51,577 bases of DNA, taken from assembly GCA_910583545.1 (NCBI GenBank), contig CAJTXM010000010.1:15081-66657 (forward strand), read 5' to 3'. Both the position numbers and the translations under genes were made by a program. Origin of the DNA: an uncultured Christensenella sp. GTDB lineage: Bacteria > Bacillota > Clostridia > Christensenellales > Borkfalkiaceae. The notes below the pieces were generated by a model that searched no databases, was not told where the DNA came from, and worked only from the letters and a program-made list of their open reading frames with translations. Of this stretch, positions 31,541-40,610 are shown piece by piece (the stretch's first letter is position 1; each line of letters begins with the position of its first letter).

Positions 31541-32263
31541 CTAATTTAAGTAATTAATCTGTTCTATAAAATTTTCAAAATGTAGCAGAAAGCCACCATT
31601 AAAATACTCAATATTTTTATCTATCCAAGAAACGTTAAGTGTAACATTATTGTTTGGTAATTCATTTATAACTTCATAGATAAACAAAGACTTTTGTTGG
31701 TAAATTGTAGATAAGTTGCTATTAAACAGACCTGTATATCCTTTAAAAAAAAGATTTATTCCATTATCAGTTTGATACAATACATATTCATTTTCAATGA
31801 AAAAAGAATTCCTTAAACAAAAAAGCATACATAAAAATCCAACAATAAACAAAAGAACAAGTAAAACTATTCCATATTTATTATGCCCTAAATAAAATAG
31901 AAAAAGGGAATAGTACAAACATAAAATTTGTATTGCTATTAAAGACGTTATTGTTAAAGATTCTTGTACAATAGTTACTCCCGATTTCAGTGAAGGAGCA
32001 ATACATATAATTGATAAAGCCACAGTAATTGCTAATTCAGCAATGCCAACCTTTTTGTGTGTTTTTATCGCTAAAATACCAAACGTTATAAAGATTACGC
32101 TCAAAAAAAATAATAATAGCAAGTACAGCCAAAGCGGAAAATATAAAACTATCGCATATTTATCCGATATAAAAACTGGTAGACAAGAAAAGCAAATAAA
32201 TAGTAGAGTAAAGATTAGAAATACAATACTGAAAATAATTTCATACTTTTTAATTTTAGTCAT
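31541..32263 (-). CDS. AT-rich multi-pass membrane protein of unknown function inside the glycolytic cluster
   Basis: 240 residues with about six hydrophobic segments in the first 155 residues, then a soluble domain of about 85 residues (FFIENEYVLYQTDNGINLFF onward) with alternating hydrophobic residues. No family is recognised. Base composition is clearly more AT-rich than pgk and tpiA on either side. GAGGCAAG precedes the start. It separates pgk from tpiA, which are normally adjacent, so it looks like an insertion into an older operon. Confidence 0.65.
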   Translation of the reverse strand: MTKIKKYEIIFSIVFLIFTLLFICFSCLPVFISDKYAIVLYFPLWLYLLLLFFLSVIFITFGILAIKTHKKVGIAELAITVALSIICIAPSLKSGVTIVQESLTITSLIAIQILCLYYSLFLFYLGHNKYGIVLLVLLFIVGFLCMLFCLRNSFFIENEYVLYQTDNGINLFFKGYTGLFNSNLSTIYQQKSLFIYEVINELPNNNVTLNVSWIDKNIEYFNGGFLLHFENFIEQINYLN

Positions 32264-32343
32264 TTTTTACTTGCCTCAAAATCTGTGACTCATATTTATA
32301 ATATAATCACAAAATAATTTTGCACAGTTTTTTGTGCTTCTTA

Positions 32344-33657
32344 TTAGCAAATCTTTTCGTTAAGGCAGGCAATACCGGGGAGGACTTTTCCTTCAAAGAG
32401 TTCAAGCGATGCACCGCCGCCCGTTGAAATATGCGTTACTTTGTCTGCAAAGCCGAGCTGCTGAATAGCGGCTGCGCTGTCGCCGCCGCCGATAATGGTA
32501 GTGCACTTCCCGTGTACGTCGGCAAGAGCCTGAGCAACTGCGATAGTTCCCTTTGCAAGCGTGGGGTTTTCGAATACGCCCATAGGTCCGTTCCAGATAA
32601 CGGCTTTTGCTTTCTTAATGGTTTTTGCATACAACTTTCTTGTCTTTTCGCCGATATCCATGCCCATCTTGTCGGCAGGAATTTTATCCGCAGGAACGGT
32701 CTTGACTGCTATATCTTCGTCGATAGGTTCAGGGAAGTGGTCGCAAGTTACGGTATCTACGGGAAGAAGAAGTTCTTTGCCTGCTTTTTTTGCTTTATCC
32801 ATCATTTCTTTGCAGTAGTCAATTTTTTCTTCGTCCAGAAGTGAAGTTCCTACTTCATAACCCTTTGCTTTAAGGAAAGTATACGCCATACCTCCGCCGA
32901 TGATTAGAGTATCGCATTTTTCCAGAAGATTTGATATTACGTTAAGCTTATCCGCAACTTTTGCCCCGCCTAAAATAGCAACGAAGGGACGCTTGGGATT
33001 TTCAAGCGTATCTGCCATAACGGTAAGTTCTTTTTCGATCAGAAAACCGCAAACGGCAGTTTTGATAATTCCGTATTCAACGATAGCGGCGGTGGAGGCG
33101 TGCGAACGGTGAGCCGTTCCGAATGCGTCGTTTACGTATATTTCGGCGTCGTAAGCGAGAGCTTTGCAGAAATCTTCGTCCTTTTTCTCTTCTTCCCAAT
33201 GGAAACGGAGATTTTCCAAAAGTACAGCCTGACCGCATTCAAGAGAATCACGCTTTGCTTTTGCATCGGGACCGATAACGTCGCTTGCAAAGACGACTTT
33301 ACCGCCGGTAAGTTCATTAAGTCTCTTAGCTACGGGTGCAAGAGTAAGTTTTTTAGGTTCGTCTTTTTTAGCTTTTTCGATTATAGCTTCTGCGGTGGTT
33401 TCGCCCGCATCTACTTTTTTCTTATCCTTTTTGTTGAGTTTTACTTCGGAAGAAAATACTGAGTGCGGCTTGCCCATATGTGAGCAGAGTGTAACTTTTG
33501 CACCGTTTTCCAAAAGATATTTGATTGTCGGCATTGCTCCGATAATTCTGTTTTCATCAGTGATAACTCCGTCCTTCATGGGAACGTTGAAATCGCAGCG
33601 CACAAGCACTTTTTTGCCGTGTAAATCTTTTAAATCTTTAACGGACATTTTATTCAT
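32344..33657 (-). CDS. pgk: Phosphoglycerate kinase with a charged insertion
   Basis: 437 residues against about 395 for typical enzymes. It makes ATP from 1,3-bisphosphoglycerate. The signature VLVRCDFNVPMKDG and CSHMGKPHS (substrate binding) start the protein. GPMGVFENP, the hinge and the GGGDSAAAIQQLG nucleotide loop are intact. The extra length is a Lys/Glu-rich insertion of about 30-40 residues after CSHMGKP (residues about 65-100), just before the LAPVAKRL helix. AAGGAG lies 10 nt before the ATG. Glyceraldehyde-3-phosphate dehydrogenase is not adjacent within the window. Confidence 0.95.
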   Translation of the reverse strand: MNKMSVKDLKDLHGKKVLVRCDFNVPMKDGVITDENRIIGAMPTIKYLLENGAKVTLCSHMGKPHSVFSSEVKLNKKDKKKVDAGETTAEAIIEKAKKDEPKKLTLAPVAKRLNELTGGKVVFASDVIGPDAKAKRDSLECGQAVLLENLRFHWEEEKKDEDFCKALAYDAEIYVNDAFGTAHRSHASTAAIVEYGIIKTAVCGFLIEKELTVMADTLENPKRPFVAILGGAKVADKLNVISNLLEKCDTLIIGGGMAYTFLKAKGYEVGTSLLDEEKIDYCKEMMDKAKKAGKELLLPVDTVTCDHFPEPIDEDIAVKTVPADKIPADKMGMDIGEKTRKLYAKTIKKAKAVIWNGPMGVFENPTLAKGTIAVAQALADVHGKCTTIIGGGDSAAAIQQLGFADKVTHISTGGGASLELFEGKVLPGIACLNEKIC

Positions 33658-33785
33658 AGTAAATAAGCTCCTTAAATAAATATTTTTTTATCCATTAAAT
33701 TATAAATTAACGGTATATAAAAGTCAAACAAAAGCCGAGACTTTAACAAAATTAACCAACATTGAAAGTTTCTTTTCGTAAAATG

Positions 33786-33814
33786 TTGAATTGAATATAA
33801 AATTATGTTATAAT
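33786..33814 (+). promoter_or_regulatory. tyrA promoter, leaderless geometry
   Basis: TTGAAT (33786-33791), 17-bp spacer, TATAAT (33809-33814), then 7 nt to ATG 33822, with no ribosome binding site. Confidence 0.7.
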
Positions 33815-33821
33815 AACGAAT

Positions 33822-34670
33822 ATGAAAATTTGTGTTGCAGGCTTGGGGCTGATCGGCGGTTCGCTGTGTATGGCATTAAAACGCGCAGGGTATTTTGTTG
33901 CCGGTTGGAACAGATCGCAAAAACCCGTTGAATACGCTTTAAAAAACGACATTATCGATGAAAAAGCAGTAAACTTTATCTACGACGCAGTAATCGTTGC
34001 TCTTCCTCCTGAAGCTACGGAAGAGTTTATAGACAAACAGACTTTTAAAGACGGAGGCATAGTCGCTGATATATGCGGAGTTAAAAAATTTATTGAAGAC
34101 TCCGTGTATTCTAAACCGCGTAATTTCCGTTACGTCGGTTGTCATCCTATGGCAGGGAAAGAGGTCTCCGGCATAGAAAATGCCTGCGCAGATCTTTTCG
34201 ACAGGGCTAATATGGTGATTACGAGCGCTCCGTCAACAGATAAAGACGCACTTGAAACTATGCGGAAACTCACAAAAGATATCGGCTTTGAGTATCTCGC
34301 GGAGTGCAGTGCCGAAACGCACGACAGAAAGATTGCGTATACGTCGCAGCTTGCTCATATAGTTTCAAACGCCTACGTTAAAAACGAAGAAATGAAAGGG
34401 TGTCTGCATTTTACCGGCGGAAGTTTTCAGGATATGACGCGGATTGCCGGTGTGGACGAAAACGTATGGTCTTCGCTCTATCTCAAAAATAAACAGAATC
34501 TTTCCGAAAATATTAAAAAGCTGATCGACTCCCTTGACGAACTGCGTTCTGCGATAGACGGCGGCGACGTAAATTTGTTGAAGGAAGTTTTGCGCGAAGG
34601 TAAAGTCCGCTTTGAAAATTGCGGTAATTTGTATGCTTATGATGATATTTCTGTAAGGAAATTAAAGTAA
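33822..34670 (+). CDS. tyrA: Prephenate dehydrogenase family protein
   Basis: 282 residues. The NAD(P)-binding loop GLGLIGGSLCMAL starts at residue 6, so the amino end is correct. The family core CHPMAGKEVSGIENA (with catalytic His) and the segment AYTSQLAHIVSNAYV are present. It should oxidatively decarboxylate prephenate to 4-hydroxyphenylpyruvate in tyrosine synthesis. No ACT domain follows, so feedback control through that module is absent. Other aromatic genes are not nearby. The message is predicted leaderless. Confidence 0.9.
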   Translation: MKICVAGLGLIGGSLCMALKRAGYFVAGWNRSQKPVEYALKNDIIDEKAVNFIYDAVIVALPPEATEEFIDKQTFKDGGIVADICGVKKFIEDSVYSKPRNFRYVGCHPMAGKEVSGIENACADLFDRANMVITSAPSTDKDALETMRKLTKDIGFEYLAECSAETHDRKIAYTSQLAHIVSNAYVKNEEMKGCLHFTGGSFQDMTRIAGVDENVWSSLYLKNKQNLSENIKKLIDSLDELRSAIDGGDVNLLKEVLREGKVRFENCGNLYAYDDISVRKLK

Positions 34671-34681
34671 TTTTGTAAAAT

Positions 34682-35065
34682 ATGTGTTATAATAATTGTA
34701 GTATCCAGATAGAATCCGCTGTCGGCGGTTCCGGCAGTTTGATTAAGACGAGCGGCAGAGTAACAAAAACAACCGACGGATACCGCTTTGAATATGACTT
34801 GGACGGCGACTGCTGTGTACTTACAGTGGGAAGAAACGAAACTGTACAGGAGCGGCGCGGAAGACAGAACATTAAGCTTATTTTCCGAAAAGGCGAAAAG
34901 ACGAACTGCGTAATAGGTACAGACGGATTTTCCGGTTCTCTGCCTCTGTTTACGCACGATATCGGGTTTAAGGTAAACGGAGGATATTCGCTTTTGATTG
35001 TTTACACGCTCGGTGAAGATAAAATAACTTTGAAATTTATTGCAAAAAATTCAGTTAAAGGATAA
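34682..35065 (+). CDS. DUF1934/YwiB-like beta-barrel protein
   Basis: 127 residues. The body matches the layout of the DUF1934 family, small lipocalin-like beta barrels: SGRVTKTTDGYRFEYDL, then a V-x-R-N-E-T-V-Q-E-R-R-G strand and late GGYSLLIVYTLGEDKITLKF. ATG 34682 is the only in-frame ATG near the start and has no Shine-Dalgarno; a TATAAT at 34688 lies inside the first codons, so the exact start is uncertain. In related genomes this family often sits near argS or rpoE; here it is between tyrA and an MBL hydrolase, with 4 bp before the latter. Confidence 0.65.
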   Translation: MCYNNCSIQIESAVGGSGSLIKTSGRVTKTTDGYRFEYDLDGDCCVLTVGRNETVQERRGRQNIKLIFRKGEKTNCVIGTDGFSGSLPLFTHDIGFKVNGGYSLLIVYTLGEDKITLKFIAKNSVKG

Positions 35066-35069
35066 GAAA

Positions 35070-35717
35070 ATGATAATAGAGTATTTAGGTCACTCATGCT
35101 TTAAACTTACGGAGAGTACCGGAACTTCGGTTGTCTGCGATCCGTATGACGGTTCGATAGGCTACGATATGCCCGAAATTACCGCAGATGCCGTTACCGT
35201 ATCGCACGGTCATTACGACCACGACAATATCAAAGCCGTATCGGGTGAACCTAAAATAATCGGCAGTGAAAGCGGTTATGACTTGTCCGGAGTGGAAATA
35301 AGCTCGATAAAAAGTTTTCACGATACTCAGCGCGGAAAACTGAGGGGTGAGAATCTTATTTTCAAATTCAGAATGGACGGAATAGACGTGTGCCATCTCG
35401 GTGATTTGGGCGAAGACTGTTCGGCTGAACTTATCGATCTGCTCTTACCCGTAAACGTGTTGTTGATCCCCGTAGGCGGAACTTATACGATAGATGCGGA
35501 AATGGCAAAGGAATACGTCAACAGAATTATGCCCGACGTAGTAATCCCCATGCACTATAAATCAAAGGGTTGTAAACTCGATATTGCAAAGATAGACGAC
35601 TTTATAAGCCGATTTGACGAAGAGTATGTAGAAGACAGGGACGACAGCCGTATCGAACTTAAACGGAGCGACTTTGACGGCGAAACAAAAGTGATAGTAC
35701 TAAGGAGGCACGTCTGA
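35070..35717 (+). CDS. MBL-fold metal-dependent hydrolase (UlaG/UPF0173-like)
   Basis: 215 residues from ATG 35070, set by AAAGGA 7 nt upstream. The amino end MIIEYLGHSCF is typical of the UlaG/UPF0173 branch. The metal-binding motif SHGHYDHDN (HxHxDH) is intact, followed by CHLGDLG and IPMHYKS, which supply the later metal ligands. It is a probable Zn/Mn-dependent hydrolase or lactonase of unknown substrate. Its stop overlaps the start of the Rho-like gene (TGATG), so these two are translationally coupled. Confidence 0.88.
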   Translation: MIIEYLGHSCFKLTESTGTSVVCDPYDGSIGYDMPEITADAVTVSHGHYDHDNIKAVSGEPKIIGSESGYDLSGVEISSIKSFHDTQRGKLRGENLIFKFRMDGIDVCHLGDLGEDCSAELIDLLLPVNVLLIPVGGTYTIDAEMAKEYVNRIMPDVVIPMHYKSKGCKLDIAKIDDFISRFDEEYVEDRDDSRIELKRSDFDGETKVIVLRRHV

Positions 35718-37087
35718 TGTCGGAATCGTTGAAACAGGAAATTTTTGATCGGCTTAATTTAAAAACCATACACGAATTAAGACAGCTCGGGCGTGCAATC
35801 GGAGTTCCTCATCCTGCCGACGGAAAAAAAGAAAATCTAATGGACGGTATAATGGCGGTTGCAACAGGCGAAAAGGATCCCGAAACGCCGTCAAAGCGCG
35901 GAGCGCCGCCGAAGTCACAGGAATACGACAGACAGCTTGCTTCCGACATTTTCAGATGCCGTGAAATCTGTCTTTCGTCACAGATAAAGGACGATAAAAA
36001 AGCAGACAGAAAAATATTCGTCGCTAACGGCGACAGAAATTCTCTCGATTATGTAGACAGCGGAATATTGGAGTGTTGCGGAGATAAATGGTTTTTAAGA
36101 ACGACGGGTTGCCGGGAAAATCTTTCGTCTGACGTGTTCGTAAACGAATATTTTGTGAAAACCTATAATTTACGCGAAGGCGATTTCGTGACGGGAAAAT
36201 GCGAACGCAGAAGCAGGGACGAGATGTCCGGTTTATCCTGCGTAATACGCGTAAATGGCGATCAGCCGGAAAATCTTTCGTCAAGGTGCGTTTTCGATTC
36301 TTTCAAACCTATTTACGCAGACAGGAAGCTGTCGGCAGGTAATTCGGCTACGGGAAGAATAGTCGATCTTTTTGCGCCGATAGGAGCAGGACAGCGCGTA
36401 TTTATATCATCACAGAAGGCGGCTTGTAATACTCAGGTTCTAAAAGACGTGGTCAAGGGTATCAGACAAGCAAATAGAAATGTTAAAATCGTAATTGTAT
36501 CGGTTGACGTAAGTCCGGAAGATGCTGAGGACTTTTCTTCCTTGTTTAAGGATGAAGACGTATTTACTTCGACTTTCGCCGCGGGAACAGCTGCACATAT
36601 ACGCACAGTGCGCCTTGCTCTCGAATACTGTAAAAGACAGACCGAAAAAATGCAGGACGTCGTGCTTGTCATAGACAATCTTACGCGTTTGATACGCGCT
36701 TATAACGCTTATGCAAGACAGTTTACGGCAGGGCTTGATTATTCTGCTGTGGATTCGATAAAGCGACTTCTTGCAACGGCACGGAATACCGATAAAGGTG
36801 CCTCGCTGACTATAATAACCGCATTAGTATGCGGTAACGGCGATACTTTTGAAGAGGCTGCCTATTCCGCATTGAATGATATATTCCATGTAAAAATTCC
36901 TCTTTCAGCTTTGCTTTTAAGAAACGGAGTATATCCTCCGATAGTTATAGGCGACACTTATTCGTCGTCCGATACCCGTCTTTTGAAAGACAATGAGATG
37001 AGTCTTGCGTTAAAGCTCAGAAAATCTGACAATCAAAAGATAATAGAACTGTTCAATAGCACGACCGATAACAGTCAGATAAAATGA
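35717..37087 (+). CDS. Degenerate Rho-family protein, predicted ATPase-dead
   Basis: 456 residues with the whole architecture of transcription terminator Rho: Rho_N/SAP-like helices (10-50), a cold-shock-like RNA-binding segment (about 112-180) and a RecA-type core (about 205-440). FDSFKPIYADRKL, LFAPIGAGQRVFI, VFTSTF, VVLVIDNLTRLIRAYN and ARNTDKGASLTII match Rho in order. The ATPase residues are lost: the P-loop (A/G)PPKAGKT is SSQKAACNT (231-239). The DERPEE segment with catalytic Glu reads DVSPED, and the Arg-finger position in the KR-(V/I)-FPAI block reads NGVYPPI. Walker B Asp is kept. It should hexamerise or bind RNA but not translocate. AAGGAGG precedes the start; obgE follows. Confidence 0.85.
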   Translation: MSESLKQEIFDRLNLKTIHELRQLGRAIGVPHPADGKKENLMDGIMAVATGEKDPETPSKRGAPPKSQEYDRQLASDIFRCREICLSSQIKDDKKADRKIFVANGDRNSLDYVDSGILECCGDKWFLRTTGCRENLSSDVFVNEYFVKTYNLREGDFVTGKCERRSRDEMSGLSCVIRVNGDQPENLSSRCVFDSFKPIYADRKLSAGNSATGRIVDLFAPIGAGQRVFISSQKAACNTQVLKDVVKGIRQANRNVKIVIVSVDVSPEDAEDFSSLFKDEDVFTSTFAAGTAAHIRTVRLALEYCKRQTEKMQDVVLVIDNLTRLIRAYNAYARQFTAGLDYSAVDSIKRLLATARNTDKGASLTIITALVCGNGDTFEEAAYSALNDIFHVKIPLSALLLRNGVYPPIVIGDTYSSSDTRLLKDNEMSLALKLRKSDNQKIIELFNSTTDNSQIK

Positions 37088-37102
37088 ATTACAGGAAAAG
37101 TT

Positions 37103-38383
37103 ATGCCGGATAAAAATATATTTACAGATAAAGTTAAAATAACAATCAAATCGGGCGACGGCGGAGACGGAATGAATTCGTTCAAAGCGTTTAAGGGCAA
37201 ACCCGCCTGCGGGCCCGACGGTGGCGACGGCGGTAACGGAGGTGCTGTCTATATTGTTGCCGACGGCAATATGGGCGACTTGCTGTCTTTTCGCTATACA
37301 AGCAAATTTTGTGCAGGAAACGGCGAGCGGGGTGGAACAAATAAATGTTTCGGACGCGGAGGGGACGACGTTATTATCAAAGTTCCCGTCGGAACGGTTG
37401 TGAAGGATGCGGATACAGGCACGGTGATAGCGGATATGTTTTCCGATAGTCAGAAAAAACTTATAGCCGAAGGCGGTCGCGGCGGAAAGGGAAACGTAAG
37501 ATTTACCACTTCGAGAAGACATGCACCAAATTTTGCGCAAAAAGGCGAAAAAACCGAACCGCATATGCTTATTTTAGAACTTAAAGTTATAGCGGACGTC
37601 GGAATTATAGGATTTCCCAATGTCGGTAAATCCACGTTGCTTTCAAAGATTTCGGCTGCAAGACCTAAGATAGCTAACTATCATTTTACTACGCTTTCAC
37701 CCAATCTCGGCGTAGTGAAATATTATGATAATTCGTTCGTTGCGGCGGATATACCGGGGCTTATCGAGGGCGCATCGCAAGGGTCGGGGCTCGGACACGA
37801 TTTTTTGAGACATATTGAGCGAACGAGAATGCTTTTGCACGTTGTGGATATTTCCGGCTGTGAGGGCAGAGACCCTGTTGAGGATTTCAAACTAATCAAT
37901 GCCGAACTTTCATCTTACAGCAAAGTACTTGCATCTCTTCCTCAGGTTATTGCATTAAATAAATGCGACATTGCAGGAGCGGAAGAAAATATAAAGGCAT
38001 TTAAAAAGAAATACGCTAAAAAATATCATATATTTACCATAACCGCAGTAAACGGCGAAGGGGCGGATAAGCTTATTGAAGGCGTATTTAATATTCTTAA
38101 TGAACTTCCGCCCGTGAAACGAATTGAAAGCGACGAAACTTTCACTTACACAAAGAGCGGAAATCTCGATTTTGAAATTTATTTAGACGGTGATGCGTAC
38201 GTAGTCGTAGGTTCGCTTGTCGATATGCTTTGCAGAAATGTATCGCTTAACGATCCCGACTCTATGGCATATTTTCAGAAAATTTTACGGGAAAAGGGCG
38301 TAATTTCAAAATTACGGCAGTTGGGCATAAAAGATAACGATACCGTTGTCGTCGGCGACGTGGAATTTGATTTCGTAAATTAA
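37103..38383 (+). CDS. obgE: GTPase Obg/CgtA
   Basis: 426 residues. The glycine-rich Obg fold (residues 1-155, GDGGDGMNSFKAFKGKPACGPDGGDGGNGG) precedes the G domain with P-loop GFPNVGKSTLL, DIPGLIEGASQGSGLG switch II and NKCD. A carboxy-terminal OCT domain (about 345-426) is the Gram-positive type. It binds the 50S subunit and takes part in ribosome assembly and stringent/stress responses. AGGAAAAG lies before the ATG, 15 bp after the Rho-like gene. Confidence 0.97.
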   Translation: MPDKNIFTDKVKITIKSGDGGDGMNSFKAFKGKPACGPDGGDGGNGGAVYIVADGNMGDLLSFRYTSKFCAGNGERGGTNKCFGRGGDDVIIKVPVGTVVKDADTGTVIADMFSDSQKKLIAEGGRGGKGNVRFTTSRRHAPNFAQKGEKTEPHMLILELKVIADVGIIGFPNVGKSTLLSKISAARPKIANYHFTTLSPNLGVVKYYDNSFVAADIPGLIEGASQGSGLGHDFLRHIERTRMLLHVVDISGCEGRDPVEDFKLINAELSSYSKVLASLPQVIALNKCDIAGAEENIKAFKKKYAKKYHIFTITAVNGEGADKLIEGVFNILNELPPVKRIESDETFTYTKSGNLDFEIYLDGDAYVVVGSLVDMLCRNVSLNDPDSMAYFQKILREKGVISKLRQLGIKDNDTVVVGDVEFDFVN

Positions 38384-38393
38384 GGAGCAGAAT

Positions 38394-38687
38394 ATGTTAA
38401 CTTCCAAACAACGCAGTAAATTAAAAAGCCTTGCCGCGAAACTGTCTCCGATAGGACAGGTCGGCAAGGAGGGAATAGGCGAAAATATGCTCGCAAGTTT
38501 TTCTGATTGTCTTGAAAAGCGCGAGCTGATTAAAATAAATATACTTGAAAACGCATACGGCGAACCGCAGAATATCGGACGCGAGCTTGCGGAAAAACTC
38601 AACGCCGAGTGTGTGATAGTGATTGGGAGAAAAGCGGTTCTTTACAGAAAGTCACAGCGTAAAGATATAAACCGCATAGAACTTTAA
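38394..38687 (+). CDS. yhbY: YhbY family RNA-binding protein (CRM domain)
   Basis: 97 residues: LTSKQRSKLKSLAAKLSPIGQVGKEGI starts the CRM domain, with GxxG-type loops and the closing strand VIGRKAVLYRKS. It associates with pre-50S particles. AAGGAGC lies 7 nt before the ATG. The obgE-yhbY-nadD-rsfS order is a common ribosome-assembly neighbourhood in Bacillota, here interrupted by one minus-strand gene. Confidence 0.93.
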   Translation: MLTSKQRSKLKSLAAKLSPIGQVGKEGIGENMLASFSDCLEKRELIKINILENAYGEPQNIGRELAEKLNAECVIVIGRKAVLYRKSQRKDINRIEL

Positions 38688-39434
38688 TCAGTTAACTACT
38701 AATGCAACGGCGGAAATAATAAGCATAAGACTTCCGGTTACTATATAGTAAATGGGGAAAAAGGTAAAATAGCTCAGAGCAAGAAGCGCAAGTCCCGACC
38801 AGAACAGCGGAGCGCAAATCTTTCTGTTAAAGCGTATTTTTATGCGTTTGAAAAAGTTTGTTTTCTGTTGTTCTTCGTAAATGTATTTTTCTGGCAGGAG
38901 TTCGCTTTCTTTTAAAAGGTTGTAAACGTAATCTATTTGTTTAACTTCGATAGCGAAATTTTCGCAAAGAAGCATAGCTTCGGCGGAAATTCTGTTACAG
39001 AATATAATTTTTTTCTGCTCGGATTTGTCTTTAATGACTTTTGCAACGTCGTCCTCATTGATTGCCTGCATTTTGAAATTGAAAAAATACGCGAACTCGT
39101 TTTTTAATATTTTTGAACCTGCTCTTTTTGCTTTTTCTTCGTCCGACAGGCATCTGCTAAACAGGTCAAGGACGTACTCGTCCGTAGAGAGCGAAAGGTG
39201 TAGTGACAGCAACTTTTTTTGTTTGTCGTTTTTAGATATCAAAAAATGCTTGTTTTGTTTTTTGCTGATATACAAAAAGCTGAGACTGCCGAACAGCAGG
39301 CAGGCTACAATAGCGAAACCTAATGCGACGAAAGCGCTTTTTGTATAGTACCTTATTGATGTAAAAAACAGCAAAAATGCACACAGCGCCGCAAACAGAG
39401 TATCAAGAATAAGGGGTAGATTGATTCTTCTCAT
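38688..39434 (-). CDS. Membrane protein with central soluble domain, unknown function
   Basis: 248 residues. Two hydrophobic helices at the amino end (LDTLFAALCAFLLFFTSIRYY and FVALGFAIVACLLFGSLSFLYI) are followed by about 140 charged, cytoplasmic residues and two helices at the carboxy end (PLFWSGLALLALSYFTFFPIYY, VTGSLMLIISAVALVV). No family is recognised. It is convergent with yhbY, with its stop adjacent to the yhbY stop and no terminator between, and divergent from nadD. No clear ribosome binding site is present. Confidence 0.65.
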   Translation of the reverse strand: MRRINLPLILDTLFAALCAFLLFFTSIRYYTKSAFVALGFAIVACLLFGSLSFLYISKKQNKHFLISKNDKQKKLLSLHLSLSTDEYVLDLFSRCLSDEEKAKRAGSKILKNEFAYFFNFKMQAINEDDVAKVIKDKSEQKKIIFCNRISAEAMLLCENFAIEVKQIDYVYNLLKESELLPEKYIYEEQQKTNFFKRIKIRFNRKICAPLFWSGLALLALSYFTFFPIYYIVTGSLMLIISAVALVVN

Positions 39435-39473
39435 ACATAAGTTTTTGACAGAATAAATTTAAAATATACTTTA

Positions 39474-40610
39474 ATGAAAATTGCAATATTCGGGGGAACG
39501 TTCAATCCCGTCCATAAAGAACACGTCAATATAGTAAAATCGGCAATAGAGAAACTTGCACTTGACAAAGTTATAGTTATGCCTTCTTACGCAACTCCGA
39601 AAAAAAACGGCAAAATGCTTGCAAGCTGTACGGATAGGCTGAATATGTGCCGTCTTGCCTTTTCTTCTGTTCCGAAAGTAACGGTTTCGGATTATGAAAT
39701 TTCCAAAAAGGAAATAAGTTATTCGTATATAACTTGCAGGGAGTTTAAAAAGCGGTATCCTTCCGACGACAGATATTTTATAATCGGCGGAGATATGCTT
39801 GAAAATTTTCCCGAATGGAAGATGCCTGAAGAAATTTTAAAATGCGTAAATTTGGCGGTCTGCGCAAGAGAAGATACCCAAAAACTTGTTAATTCCGAAA
39901 ACAGATTTAAAGCGCATTTTAATAAAAATATTGTAAAATTCGATTTTATAGGCGAAAACTTAAGTTCTACAAAAATACGGACTTTGATAGCGTTAAATGA
40001 AAATTTTACTGAATTTGTGGATAAAAATACCGAAAAATACATTCTGCAAAGTACTATGTATCGCATAAATGGTGCAAAAACAGTCAAATCTATGCTTTCA
40101 ACGAAGCGCTGGCAACACACTGTGCGCGTTGCGTTGATGGCGGCGCAGAATTGCGGAAGACTTGATTTGTCTGAAAAGTCGGCAATAACGTCGGCATTAT
40201 TCCACGACTGCGCCAAGGAATTGCCGTTAAACGATAACAGGCTTAAAGATTTTAAATTATACGGCGATATGCCTGAAACCGTGATTCACCAGTTTTCCGG
40301 CGCTTATCTTGCCGAGCATTATTTCGGGGTCAAAGACTCTGAAATCATAAATGCGGTAAGATACCATACTACGGGCAGAGAAAATATGTCTCCGCTTGAA
40401 AAACTTATTTTTCTTTGCGATATGCTTGAAGCTGGCAGAAGTTATAGCGGCGTTGAAGAATTGAGAAAAGTTTTCGAAGAAGATATTGATAAGGCTCTGT
40501 TTGCCGCACTTGAAAGACAGGTTAAGCATTTAAATAAAAAAAAACAAAAGATATATTATCTGACGCAGAATGCGCTGGATTATTTAAAGGAAGATAAATA
40601 TGACAAGTAA
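39474..40610 (+). CDS. nadD: Fused NadD (nicotinate-nucleotide adenylyltransferase) and YqeK-type HD hydrolase
   Basis: 378 residues joining two proteins that are usually separate neighbours. NadD (residues 1-195) has GGTFNPVHKEH and the SSTKIR motif and makes deamido-NAD. YqeK (about 200-378) is an HD domain with H215, HD at 244-245, RYHTTG and CDMLEAGR metal ligands; YqeK proteins split Ap4A symmetrically. The start is certain from the NadD motif, yet no Shine-Dalgarno is present and TATACT ends only 3 nt before the ATG with TTGACA further up (39445). rsfS overlaps its 3' end. Confidence 0.93.
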   Translation: MKIAIFGGTFNPVHKEHVNIVKSAIEKLALDKVIVMPSYATPKKNGKMLASCTDRLNMCRLAFSSVPKVTVSDYEISKKEISYSYITCREFKKRYPSDDRYFIIGGDMLENFPEWKMPEEILKCVNLAVCAREDTQKLVNSENRFKAHFNKNIVKFDFIGENLSSTKIRTLIALNENFTEFVDKNTEKYILQSTMYRINGAKTVKSMLSTKRWQHTVRVALMAAQNCGRLDLSEKSAITSALFHDCAKELPLNDNRLKDFKLYGDMPETVIHQFSGAYLAEHYFGVKDSEIINAVRYHTTGRENMSPLEKLIFLCDMLEAGRSYSGVEELRKVFEEDIDKALFAALERQVKHLNKKKQKIYYLTQNALDYLKEDKYDK

